Origin: Enterobacter sp. R4-368
GTDB lineage: Bacteria; Pseudomonadota; Gammaproteobacteria; Enterobacterales; Enterobacteriaceae
Assembly: GCF_000410515.1 (NCBI RefSeq)
Contig: NC_021500.1
Location: 2,046,001 to 2,110,000, forward strand
Direction of reading: 5' to 3'
DNA length: 64,000 bases
Positions 7,641 through 15,924 of this stretch are shown piece after piece. Below the pieces are notes generated by a model. The model saw nothing but the letters and a program-made list of their open reading frames with translations, was not told where the DNA came from and ran no database searches. The position numbers were made by a program, and so were the translations under genes. Positions within the stretch are counted from its first letter, which is position 1. Every line of letters starts with the position of its first letter.

Positions 7641-8783
7641 ATGAAAACACTGGCAACGCAGAGCGTCCACAGCGGCGCATTCAACGACCAACACGGCGCG
7701 GTGATGCCGCCGATTTACGCCACCTCCACCTTCGCACAGCCTGCGCCTGGCCAACACACCGGCTACGAATATTCGCGCAGCGGCAACCCGACACGCCACG
7801 CGCTGGAAACGGCGATCGCCGAACTGGAAGGCGGCACGCGCGGTTACGCGTTTGCTTCGGGCCTCGCCAGCATCTCCACGGTGCTGGAACTGCTGGATAA
7901 AGACAGCCATCTGGTGGCGATTGATGATGTGTACGGCGGCACCTATCGCCTGATTGAAAATGTGCGCCGCCGCAGCGCCGGATTACAGGTGAGCTGGGTA
8001 AAACCGGACGATCTCGCAGGTCTCGAAGCTGCCATTCGCCCCGACACACGGATGATCTGGGTGGAAACGCCAACCAACCCGTTACTGAAGCTGGCGGATC
8101 TGGCGGCGATTGCCGCCATCGCCAAACGTCACACTATTCTCAGCGTGGCGGATAACACCTTCGCATCGCCGGTTATCCATCGCCCGCTGGAGTTAGGGTT
8201 TGATATCGTGGTGCATTCGGCCACGAAATACCTGAACGGGCACTCGGATGTGGTTGCCGGCTTGGCCGTGGTCGGTGATAACCCGGCGCTGGCCGAAAAA
8301 CTCGGTTATCTGCAAAATGCCGTCGGCGGGGTGCTCGATCCGTTCAGTAGTTTCCTCACCTTGCGCGGCATTCGTACGCTTTCCCTGCGCGTGGAGCGCC
8401 ACAGCAGCAACGCGCTGGCGCTCGCCCGCTGGCTGGAACAACAGCCGCAGGTAGAGAAAGTGTGGTTCCCGTGGCTGGAATCGCACCCGCAGTATCAGCT
8501 GGCGCGCAAGCAGATGGCGCTGCCGGGCGGCATGATTTCGGTGGTCATCAAAGGTGATGACGCGCGGGCGACAGAGATTATCAATAAGCTAAAACTGTTT
8601 ACGCTGGCGGAAAGCCTCGGCGGTGTGGAGAGCCTGGTCAGCCAGCCGTTTAGCATGACTCACGCGTCAATTCCGCTTGAACAGCGCCTGGCAAACGGCA
8701 TCACACCGCAGTTGATCCGCCTGTCGGTGGGCATCGAAGATGAACAGGATCTGATTGCTGACTGGAAAAACGCGCTGGCGTAA
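7641..8783 (+). CDS. mtcC: Cystathionine gamma-lyase (reverse transsulfuration)
   Basis: A 380-residue Cys/Met-metabolism PLP enzyme. The PLP lysine lies in HSATKYLNGH (Lys196), and the family signature runs from about residue 188. It splits cystathionine into cysteine, 2-oxobutyrate and ammonia. The start at 7641 has a clear AAGGGA eight bases upstream; the longer frame from 7620 runs back into the upstream gene. It lies 10 bases after the cystathionine beta-synthase stop codon, so the two are co-transcribed. Cystathionine gamma-synthases and methionine gamma-lyases are close relatives. The pairing with a beta-synthase is the main argument for gamma-lyase activity. Confidence 0.85.
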   Translation: MKTLATQSVHSGAFNDQHGAVMPPIYATSTFAQPAPGQHTGYEYSRSGNPTRHALETAIAELEGGTRGYAFASGLASISTVLELLDKDSHLVAIDDVYGGTYRLIENVRRRSAGLQVSWVKPDDLAGLEAAIRPDTRMIWVETPTNPLLKLADLAAIAAIAKRHTILSVADNTFASPVIHRPLELGFDIVVHSATKYLNGHSDVVAGLAVVGDNPALAEKLGYLQNAVGGVLDPFSSFLTLRGIRTLSLRVERHSSNALALARWLEQQPQVEKVWFPWLESHPQYQLARKQMALPGGMISVVIKGDDARATEIINKLKLFTLAESLGGVESLVSQPFSMTHASIPLEQRLANGITPQLIRLSVGIEDEQDLIADWKNALA

Positions 8784-8795
8784 GCACATAAATCG

Positions 8796-8813
8796 GGGAG
8801 CCATCAGGCTCCC
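8796..8813. terminator. Short hairpin shared by convergent genes
   Basis: GGGAGCC-ATCA-GGCTCCC forms a 7-bp stem 12 bases after the gamma-lyase stop codon and overlaps the stop of the convergent cyclase gene. There is no T run, so termination is uncertain. Confidence 0.4.
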
Positions 8814-10132
8814 TGCGATGTTAACGGGTTGTCCCACGCCGATACCACCTGGTTGCGGCCCTGTTTTTTCGCGGCATACAGCGCCGTATCGGCCCGGTGA
8901 ATAAGACCGCTGGCAATCATATGCAACGGTTTATCTTCAAAGTGCACTTGCCCCGTTTGCAGTGTCGCCACGCCGATACTGATGGTCAAAAAACCGGTCG
9001 GGCTGGCCGCGTGCGGTACGCTAAGCGCGTTGATATTGCTGCGCACATCTTCGGCGACATTCATTGCCTGCATCAGGTTGGTTCCCGGCAGGATAATCAG
9101 AAACTCTTCGCCACCGTAACGGCTGACGTTATCGCCGCTGCGCAAGGGTGACGAGGTGAGCGTGCGGGCAACCAGGCGCAGGCAATCGTCCCCGGCCTGA
9201 TGCCCCTGGGTATCGTTATAGTTTTTGAAATAGTCGATATCCGCCAGACAGACCGACAGCGGGAAATCCTCCTGCAAAGCGCGGGAAATCTCGCTCAGCA
9301 GACACTCATCCATATAGCGCCGGTTAAACAACCCGGTCAGATGATCGTGTTGCGCGTACTGTTGTAACACTTTATTCGCGCTGGCGAGCTTGTGCTCTGC
9401 CTGGCGACGTTCGGTGATATCGACCCAGGTGACCGACAGCCCCACCACCATATCCATGGCGTCATGTACCGGTACCGCCTGAATATCGTAACAACGATCG
9501 CGCCAGCCCAACTCGCGTGACGGCAACGCCTCGCCCTTATCCGCCAGCGCGAAATCCGTCAGGAAAAAGGGCCAGTAATCAGGCATCAAACGCTGAAAGT
9601 GATCCTCTGTTTCCAGCGCCTCACCCAGCAATTTCGCCATCGCCTTGTTGGACATCACCAGACGCCCGTGGCGGTCAATCATACACAGCGCCACCGGCGT
9701 GGTTTCGTAAATGGTCTCCAGTTGCAGCACCCGTTCACCGAGGTTGGAGATATTGCGATCGATACCGCGATAACCGCGCAACTCACCCTGCTCATCAAAC
9801 AGCGGGATGCCGCTGGTTTCCAGCACCACAATGCTGCCATCGGCGCGTTGATTACGGTTGACCAGGCCAGAAAACGCACGCTTCTCCGCCACAATGGCAC
9901 CAAACGCGCCCGCCACGCGTTCCGCTTCGCCCGGCGGCATAAAATCAAAAGGGGTTTTGCCAATCACCTGGTCAGGCGGTACGCCGAGCAATTCCGTTAC
10001 GACGTCGGAAGACCACGTATAACGTCCCTGCGCGTCGACTTCCCACACCCAGTCAGAATTGTTGTGCAGCAATTCGAAGAGATGTTTGGCATCTTCTTCC
10101 CGGTGATCCAGCCGTTTTTTGTCATTATTCAT
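8804..10132 (-). CDS. PAS-PAS-GGDEF diguanylate cyclase
   Basis: A 442-residue soluble protein starting at ATG 10132 (MNNDKKRLDHREED), with GGAAC about 12 bases upstream; the frame continues upstream without a credible start. A first PAS domain (about 15-130, HNNSDWVWEVDAQGRYTW) with PAC-like IDRNISNLGE is followed by a second PAS (about 140-250), a short coiled linker, and GGDEF (about 275-435). The active site reads GGEEF and is intact. An inhibitory RxxD site (RSGD) sits five residues before it, so product feedback is expected. It makes c-di-GMP, the activator of the BcsA cellulose synthase encoded about 4 kb away; the functional link is inferred. Confidence 0.9.
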   Translation of the reverse strand: MNNDKKRLDHREEDAKHLFELLHNNSDWVWEVDAQGRYTWSSDVVTELLGVPPDQVIGKTPFDFMPPGEAERVAGAFGAIVAEKRAFSGLVNRNQRADGSIVVLETSGIPLFDEQGELRGYRGIDRNISNLGERVLQLETIYETTPVALCMIDRHGRLVMSNKAMAKLLGEALETEDHFQRLMPDYWPFFLTDFALADKGEALPSRELGWRDRCYDIQAVPVHDAMDMVVGLSVTWVDITERRQAEHKLASANKVLQQYAQHDHLTGLFNRRYMDECLLSEISRALQEDFPLSVCLADIDYFKNYNDTQGHQAGDDCLRLVARTLTSSPLRSGDNVSRYGGEEFLIILPGTNLMQAMNVAEDVRSNINALSVPHAASPTGFLTISIGVATLQTGQVHFEDKPLHMIASGLIHRADTALYAAKKQGRNQVVSAWDNPLTSQGA

Positions 10133-11011
10133 GGTTTCTGTTCCGCATGGCCCGCTATGCGCGCAACAACTTGCCTGGTCAGCGTGGTGAAGGCAAGAAA
10201 TATTCACCACAAAAATATATCTATCTGTTTTGCTAAGCTGCGCCTTAACCCAATGAAAGTGAATAAGATTCATACTTACTTTGGGCGTTTTTTTCTGCAA
10301 CATCTCTGCTTCGAGATGTCGGTTTTGCGCCTGCTTACCCTGTTTTCAATCACCAGAAGTAATAATAGCCACACTGTACACGATTTCGTCAGACTTTTTC
10401 ATGCAGCTTATTTTTTTATCTCTCGGCAACGTGGCCAGAACCTGCAATTTATTTATCGTCACCTTAATTACAATAAGAAATTATAGAGCGCATCTATTTA
10501 AAGCAATTAATTTACCTTAAGGCAAATTACTCCTGGATTTTTTAAATTTTCCGGTTAATATATTTTCTCTTCACCGATTATCGCCATCGATATTTATCAC
10601 GCAAGACAATAGCGATATATAAAGACGAATTAATTAATACTATCTATAAAATAAAAATAACGTTACCGCATTTACTTTGGCGGTATAGCCACAACGCTTT
10701 ACTCATCACCCACGCCGCGCCGCAAGGCCTGGTGCGGGTTTGTTATTAGTGCAGGGTTATAAAAACAATGAATAGCGATAACCGCAAAAATAAAACCACC
10801 AGCGTCAACCCGGCGCGCCAGGCGCACCGCCAGATGTCGTGGGGAATGTTATTCTTTTGCTTATTTCTTCTGGTATTGAAGTTTTTTAGCTGAATCGGCG
10901 AGATGGGTATTAAAACAATAAAATAATCCCCCGATAACGGGGGATATATTCCGGCTCGCACTCCTTGCGGGCCTGGGCCACTGCTGCTACCTTGCAAACT
11001 CACTTCTTTTA
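10133..11011. other. Long AT-rich spacer between the two c-di-GMP genes
   Basis: I see no convincing gene in these 880 bases. A minus-strand frame ending at 10746 encodes a possible basic plus hydrophobic segment (WRAGLTLVVLFLRLSLFIVF), but it has no usual start codon after the hairpin at 10926-10946. Bases 10500-10680 are strongly AT-rich, and 10705-10735 holds an imperfect GC hairpin. Confidence 0.5.
10926..10946 (-). terminator. Probable terminator of the phosphodiesterase gene
   Basis: CCCCCGTTATCGGGGG on the minus strand followed by ATTATTTTATTG. It lies about 65 bases beyond the phosphodiesterase stop codon. Confidence 0.6.
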
Positions 11012-12655
11012 TTATTGCGCTGCATGTCGGCTTTGTAACCACCCTGCCAACGCCGAGGCATTTAACGCCCGGGAATAGAGATATCCCTGAGCGATATCGC
11101 ACTGCAAATCCCGTAGCTGATTACGCTGCTGTTCGGTCTCCACCCCTTCGGCTACCACCGTCTGGTGCAGGCTTTGGCCGATTTTCACCACCGTGGTGGC
11201 AATGGCTTTCATTTTGCTGCCTTCACTGAGATCGCGCATAAAGCTTTGATCGATTTTCAGCTCGGTCATAGGCAGGTGCGCCAGGCGTGACAGGCAGGAG
11301 AAACCGGTGCCGAAATCATCCATCGACAGGCCAACGCCGAGCTCGCGTACCGCGCAAATCACTTCCATCGTTTCCGGGCGCTTATCCATCATCACCCCTT
11401 CGGTGATCTCAATGGTCAGACTGCTGGCCGGGATCCGGTACTGGCGCAACAGATAGTTGATATAGTGCGGCAGACTACTGTTATAGAAGTTAATTGGTGA
11501 AAGATTTACCGACACCACCGGCACGTGAATACCGTTGCTGCGCCACTCCGCCATCTGGCGGCAAGCTTCATGGAGTGTCCAGCGGCCAATGGCTTCAATC
11601 TCACCGGTCTCCTCGGCCAGGGCGATAAATTTTCCGGGGGGAATATCGCCAAGAACCGGATCTGTCCAGCGCGCCAGCGCTTCAACCCCATAAAGCTCGC
11701 CATTCTTCAGCCATATTTGCGGTTGATAGTGCAAATGCAGCAGGTTACTGGCGATAGCGAGCTTTAACGCCGCCGCCAGTTTTAAACGTTCCTGATCGAC
11801 CTGGTTCATCTCCGGGCTGAAAAACAGATAACCGCCGGAGGCCGCCGCTTTCGCCAGATGCGAGGCGTGGTTGGCATGTTTAAGCAGGCCATCGCGCGAG
11901 GCGCCGTGATCCGGGTAGACGCTGATGCCGGTACTGACCGTCACATTCAGCGCCAGATCGGCGACATTGAACGGCATACGGAACAGGGCCTGGATCTTCT
12001 GCGCAATGCTGGTGGCACGCGTGTAATCACAGTCCGGGATCACCAGCACAAAGGCGTCGCTATCGGCGTGGCTGACAAAGCCCTGACGTGAAAATTCACT
12101 CAGCAGACGCTGCGCTATCGCCACCAGCACGTTGTCCCCGGCGGCGTAACCAAGCGCATCATTCACATCTTTAAAATGGTCGAGATCGAGAAAGAAAAAC
12201 GCGGCGCGCTGATGAATGTCGCCTGCGATCATCTGATCAATATAGTGATGCAGCGCGCTGCGATTGGGCAGCCCGGTTAAACGATCAAACGTGGAAAGCT
12301 TAGTGACGCGCTCCTGATCGATATGCACCACGACGCGGCAAGGCGCACGGTCGCCTCTTGCACCTTCATAACTGATGGTCGCCGCCAGCGAGGTTTCTTC
12401 CCCGGTAGACGAAATCACCGTCAGCGCGCGTTCACTTTCCATTTCGCCGGGCAGCATATCCAGCGCGCCAAATAACGGAATGGTCGAGGCTTTGCAGCCC
12501 AGCACTGAAATACGTGGGTAGCCCCATAATTTCTCTGCCGCGCGATTAAAGAAAAACACGGTTTCCGTACTATCCAGCAGTACGACAGCATCGTGAACAT
12601 TTTCGAGTGCGGCAAGCATATTCTCAGAGCCGAAAATATCATTTTCAGAATGCAT
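11012..12655 (-). CDS. PAS / degenerate GGDEF / EAL c-di-GMP phosphodiesterase
   Basis: A 547-residue protein starting at ATG 12655 (MHSENDIFG). Residues about 10-115 form a PAS domain, about 125-285 a GGDEF domain, and about 295-545 an EAL domain. The GGDEF active-site motif is replaced by ADSDAF, so cyclase activity should be lost; such domains often serve as GTP sensors. The EAL domain looks active: VEALARW, NLSPINF, DDFGTGFSCLSRL and the late VVAEGVET are all present. It should hydrolyse c-di-GMP and damp cellulose synthesis. It is transcribed divergently from the bcs operon, 568 bases away. Confidence 0.9.
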   Translation of the reverse strand: MHSENDIFGSENMLAALENVHDAVVLLDSTETVFFFNRAAEKLWGYPRISVLGCKASTIPLFGALDMLPGEMESERALTVISSTGEETSLAATISYEGARGDRAPCRVVVHIDQERVTKLSTFDRLTGLPNRSALHHYIDQMIAGDIHQRAAFFFLDLDHFKDVNDALGYAAGDNVLVAIAQRLLSEFSRQGFVSHADSDAFVLVIPDCDYTRATSIAQKIQALFRMPFNVADLALNVTVSTGISVYPDHGASRDGLLKHANHASHLAKAAASGGYLFFSPEMNQVDQERLKLAAALKLAIASNLLHLHYQPQIWLKNGELYGVEALARWTDPVLGDIPPGKFIALAEETGEIEAIGRWTLHEACRQMAEWRSNGIHVPVVSVNLSPINFYNSSLPHYINYLLRQYRIPASSLTIEITEGVMMDKRPETMEVICAVRELGVGLSMDDFGTGFSCLSRLAHLPMTELKIDQSFMRDLSEGSKMKAIATTVVKIGQSLHQTVVAEGVETEQQRNQLRDLQCDIAQGYLYSRALNASALAGWLQSRHAAQ

Positions 12656-13223
12656 AATCTTTTTTCTTAAAGAAGAGTTCGGCAACATCCTAATTGAAAG
12701 TAATAACAGGTTCAATATCACCCAGCCGTAATATTATGCGGCTATATCATTTATAGAGAACCTCAATAAATAAACAGTTATTTATCGTTAAAGAAACCTC
12801 AGCAGATGCCGATCAATTAAAAACGATCAAAAAACGAAGAATTGTGGAGTAATTATGGAGATTTTAATTATACGTGCTTATCAATAAAAATACTGACGTA
12901 ACGCACAGCGATAATATTTACCTCTTTCCCCTCGCCATCCCGCGTACTTAGCGGCCCCGACGCGATGCACAGCAATAAATAAACGTTGCATTCATAGATG
13001 CATTTAATAAGTGTCTGGCTATTTATCGATAACGTCACTTGACCTTAACTGACCGCCACCGACAGTATATAAGGAAATTCTCATTTAAAGCGGAATGCGG
13101 AAATTAATATTAACGACACCCCGTCCGTTTTAACGCGTAACCTTTGTTCGCGAATAAAAGAGAAAACAACCACCACGTGCTTATATTAGCGCATATTCAA
13201 CACATCGGAGTCAGGCAAATACT
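12656..13223. promoter_or_regulatory. Divergent control region, phosphodiesterase / bcs operon
   Basis: This 568-base AT-rich spacer precedes the cellulose operon. A 10-codon mini-ORF with a fair Shine-Dalgarno sequence (TGGAGTAATT then ATG at 12854) is visible on the plus strand, but nothing supports its use. Two-sided promoters are expected; I cannot place them with confidence. Confidence 0.4.
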
Positions 13224-13616
13224 ATGTATGATGATTTAGGTTCTTTGGCTGAAAAACTGAAGATGTCCGGTGTTTCTTTCCAGGAAATGAGTGATGAAGA
13301 TGGTGCAACAATGCAAGCAGTAACCACAACGACAGTCACATCCGAGGTCAAAGACGATATGCAGGCCGCCGCGCTTGCAACAACGCCGGCGAGCCACAAG
13401 GAGGCTAACCAGGCCAGCGCACCTGTGGACATCCCGGCTAACACCCTTTCCTGGCCTAAAAATAAACCGGTACCGGTCTCCGCGCCTGACGCCTTTAGCG
13501 CACCGGCTAACGGTATTCTGCAGAGCGTGGCCGCCCTTCACCGCCCGGCGGAGGTGGACGTTCGCGAGCGCAATCCAGTTCGGCTGGATATGTTATTTTC
13601 CGTTATTGGTAAATAA
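13224..13616 (+). CDS. BcsO/BcsR-type cellulose biosynthesis accessory protein
   Basis: A 130-residue soluble protein encoded first in the bcs operon. The N-terminus (YDDLGSLAEKLKMSGVSFQEM) resembles the short N-terminal motif shared by BcsR, BcsO and BcsP proteins. The middle (about 30-100) is rich in Ala, Pro and Thr and probably disordered, and the C-terminus (NPVRLDMLFSVIG) is a short hydrophobic helix like those ending BcsO proteins. These small proteins open many enterobacterial cellulose operons and are thought to help assembly or localisation. The start is ATG 13224 with AGG nine bases before it. Assignment rests on position and short motifs, so confidence is moderate. Confidence 0.55.
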   Translation: MYDDLGSLAEKLKMSGVSFQEMSDEDGATMQAVTTTTVTSEVKDDMQAAALATTPASHKEANQASAPVDIPANTLSWPKNKPVPVSAPDAFSAPANGILQSVAALHRPAEVDVRERNPVRLDMLFSVIGK

Positions 13617-13806
13617 TATCGCTCTGCCATGTGAAATCTTCACCTGGTAATAATAACGCACGATTTTTCTTGGCCTGCGGCCCGGTAAACAGTAACGATT
13701 TTTAACTGACCGGATAAATCCGTCTCGTCACGAATTTTAACTGGTAACCGGAAGACATTGTCGCGCCGGTATGCCTTTATTCTTTTCTGTGCAAGATGAT
13801 AACAAC

Positions 13807-15924
13807 ATGAAAAAAATCATCGGGATTATTTTCACGCTGATACTGCTGTTATTATCGCTGCTGGTAGTGATTACTCCCATGAGCAGCGATAAACAATACC
13901 TTTTTGGCCTTAGCGTGATGGCAGTGGTATTTATTCTGGGAAGAGTAAAAAGCAAAAAAGCCGTACTGGCAATGCTTTCCCTCTCCGTATTGATGTCGAC
14001 ACGTTATATTTGGTGGCGCGCAACAACAACGCTGCATTTTGATTCAACGGTTGAAATGCTGCTCGGCAGTTTACTGTTTGCCGCAGAAATTTACTCATGG
14101 ACGATTTTACTGCTGGGTTATATTCAAATGGCGTGGCCATTAGAACGCCCGATTGCGCCTTTACCGGCAGATAAATCAATCTGGCCGACCGTCGATATTT
14201 ATGTCCCCTCTTATAATGAAAGCCTTGAAGTTGTTCGCGATACGGTTCTGGCAGCGCAGTGTATCGAATATCCGCAAGATAAAGTGAAGGTTTATATTCT
14301 TGACGATGGAAAGCGCGACGAATTCCGTGATTTCGCCGCTGAAGCGGGCGTTGGGTATATTACCCGCCCGGATAACAGCCACGCGAAAGCCGGTAATCTC
14401 AACCACGCGATGACCATCACCCACGGCGAGCTTATCTGCGTGTTCGACTGCGACCACGTGGCAACGCGCGTGTTCCTGCAAGCCACGATTGGCGAGTTTT
14501 TCCGTGACGATAAACTGGCGCTGATCCAGACGCCGCACCACTTCTATTCGCTCGATCCATTTGAGCGCAACCTGACGGCGGCAAAGCGCGTTCCGCACGA
14601 AGGGGCGTTGTTCTACGGCCCGGTGCAGCAGGGCAATGACAACTGGAACGCCACGTTCTTCTGCGGCTCCTGCGCAGTGATCCGCCGTAGCGCGCTCAAT
14701 GAAGTTGGCGGCTTTGCCGTGGAAACCGTGACTGAAGATGCGCACACCGCGCTGAAATTACAGCGTCGCGGCTGGAACACCGCGTTTCTGGATATTCCGC
14801 TGGCGGCGGGACTGGCAACCGAACGTCTGGCGCTGCACGTTAACCAGCGTATTCGCTGGGCGCGCGGCATGACGCAGATTTTCCGTATCGACAACCCGCT
14901 TTTAGGACGTGGTCTGAAGCTGACGCAGCGCATCTGTTATCTCAACGCCATGCTGCACTTCCAGTATGGCCTGCCGCGTGTGGTGTTCCTGACCTCGCCG
15001 CTGGTGTTTATGTTGTTCAATCTGAACATTATTTCGTCGTCGGCAACGCTGATTTTCGCCTATGTACTGCCACATCTGGTGCTGTCGACAATGGTCAACT
15101 CGCGTATTACCGGGCGCTACCGCTACGCGTTCTGGGGCGAAATTTATGAAACGGTGATGGCGTACCACCTGATTCTGCCGACGCTACTCAGCCTGATTTC
15201 ACCGCGTCTGGGCAAGTTCAACGTCACCGATAAAGGCGACCTGACCGACCGCGATTACTTCGATTCCCACACGGTACGCCCCTTGATCATCACCACCCTG
15301 CTGATGGTGGGCAGCATGATCTGGGTTGGCGTACGTTACTTTATGCATGATTACGCCGGTATCGATCCGCGCGTGATCCTGTTCAACATCGCCTGGGGCA
15401 CGTTCAGTACCATTATTTTGCTGGCCTCTATTGCAGTGGCGAAAGAGACCAAGCAGATCCGCAAAACCATCCGTATTTACGCCCGCTTGCCGGTCACGGT
15501 GCTGTTCTCTGACGGTTCAAAAATGCAGACCCGCACCTTTGATATCTCGATGGGCGGCGCGCGCGTGGCGCTGGTGAAAGGCGAAGATATGAGCCACAAA
15601 ACCCCGGTACAAATCGAGCTGGGGCTGGGCGGTGAAATCGCCCATGTGCCGATTCGCGCCGCCGGGACTGGCGTGGGCGATCTCCGTCTTGAGTTCGACA
15701 CCGTGGCGCTGAGCGAACGCCGTAAGCTGGTGCGCGTGGTGCTCTCCCGCGCCGATGCCTGGTATCGCCCGCCGCATGCGCCAGACCGCCCGCTGGTGTC
15801 GTTTATGGGGATTTTGCAGTGCGTGTATGAGCTGTTCTTCGGCCGCAAAAAAACCGTGAGTGGCTTTAATAGCCAGATGTCCGCCGTGGCGAACAAACAG
15901 GAAGAGGTTAACAATGCGCTTTAA
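13807..15924 (+). CDS. bcsA: Cellulose synthase catalytic subunit BcsA
   Basis: A 705-residue inner-membrane GT2 enzyme that polymerises UDP-glucose into beta-1,4-glucan and passes the chain across the membrane. With the start at 13807 (MKKIIGIIF), the catalytic motifs are DDG (near 166), DCD (near 214), TED (near 309) and QRIRW (near 347), flanked by about eight membrane spans. The C-terminal PilZ domain keeps RKTIR and DISMGG, the c-di-GMP-binding RxxxR and DxSxxG motifs. An upstream in-frame ATG (13771) is less likely, since the chosen start gives a short cytoplasmic lead into the first helix. The bcsB start lies inside its 3' end. Confidence 0.95.
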   Translation: MKKIIGIIFTLILLLLSLLVVITPMSSDKQYLFGLSVMAVVFILGRVKSKKAVLAMLSLSVLMSTRYIWWRATTTLHFDSTVEMLLGSLLFAAEIYSWTILLLGYIQMAWPLERPIAPLPADKSIWPTVDIYVPSYNESLEVVRDTVLAAQCIEYPQDKVKVYILDDGKRDEFRDFAAEAGVGYITRPDNSHAKAGNLNHAMTITHGELICVFDCDHVATRVFLQATIGEFFRDDKLALIQTPHHFYSLDPFERNLTAAKRVPHEGALFYGPVQQGNDNWNATFFCGSCAVIRRSALNEVGGFAVETVTEDAHTALKLQRRGWNTAFLDIPLAAGLATERLALHVNQRIRWARGMTQIFRIDNPLLGRGLKLTQRICYLNAMLHFQYGLPRVVFLTSPLVFMLFNLNIISSSATLIFAYVLPHLVLSTMVNSRITGRYRYAFWGEIYETVMAYHLILPTLLSLISPRLGKFNVTDKGDLTDRDYFDSHTVRPLIITTLLMVGSMIWVGVRYFMHDYAGIDPRVILFNIAWGTFSTIILLASIAVAKETKQIRKTIRIYARLPVTVLFSDGSKMQTRTFDISMGGARVALVKGEDMSHKTPVQIELGLGGEIAHVPIRAAGTGVGDLRLEFDTVALSERRKLVRVVLSRADAWYRPPHAPDRPLVSFMGILQCVYELFFGRKKTVSGFNSQMSAVANKQEEVNNAL

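Noticed and set aside
6608-7684. Long minus-strand ORF (358 codons) opposite the cystathionine beta-synthase gene
   Set aside because: It is an antisense shadow caused by GC-rich codon bias; the plus-strand gene has clear motifs and a complete fold.
10746-11102. Minus-strand ORF of 118 codons with a hydrophobic C-terminal segment
   Set aside because: It overlaps the 3' end of the phosphodiesterase gene and spans the hairpin at 10926-10946; beyond that hairpin no standard start codon exists. A tiny membrane protein with a rare start cannot be excluded.
12854-12886. Ten-codon ORF with a fair ribosome site upstream of the bcs operon
   Set aside because: Too short and not linked to any visible attenuator or downstream gene.
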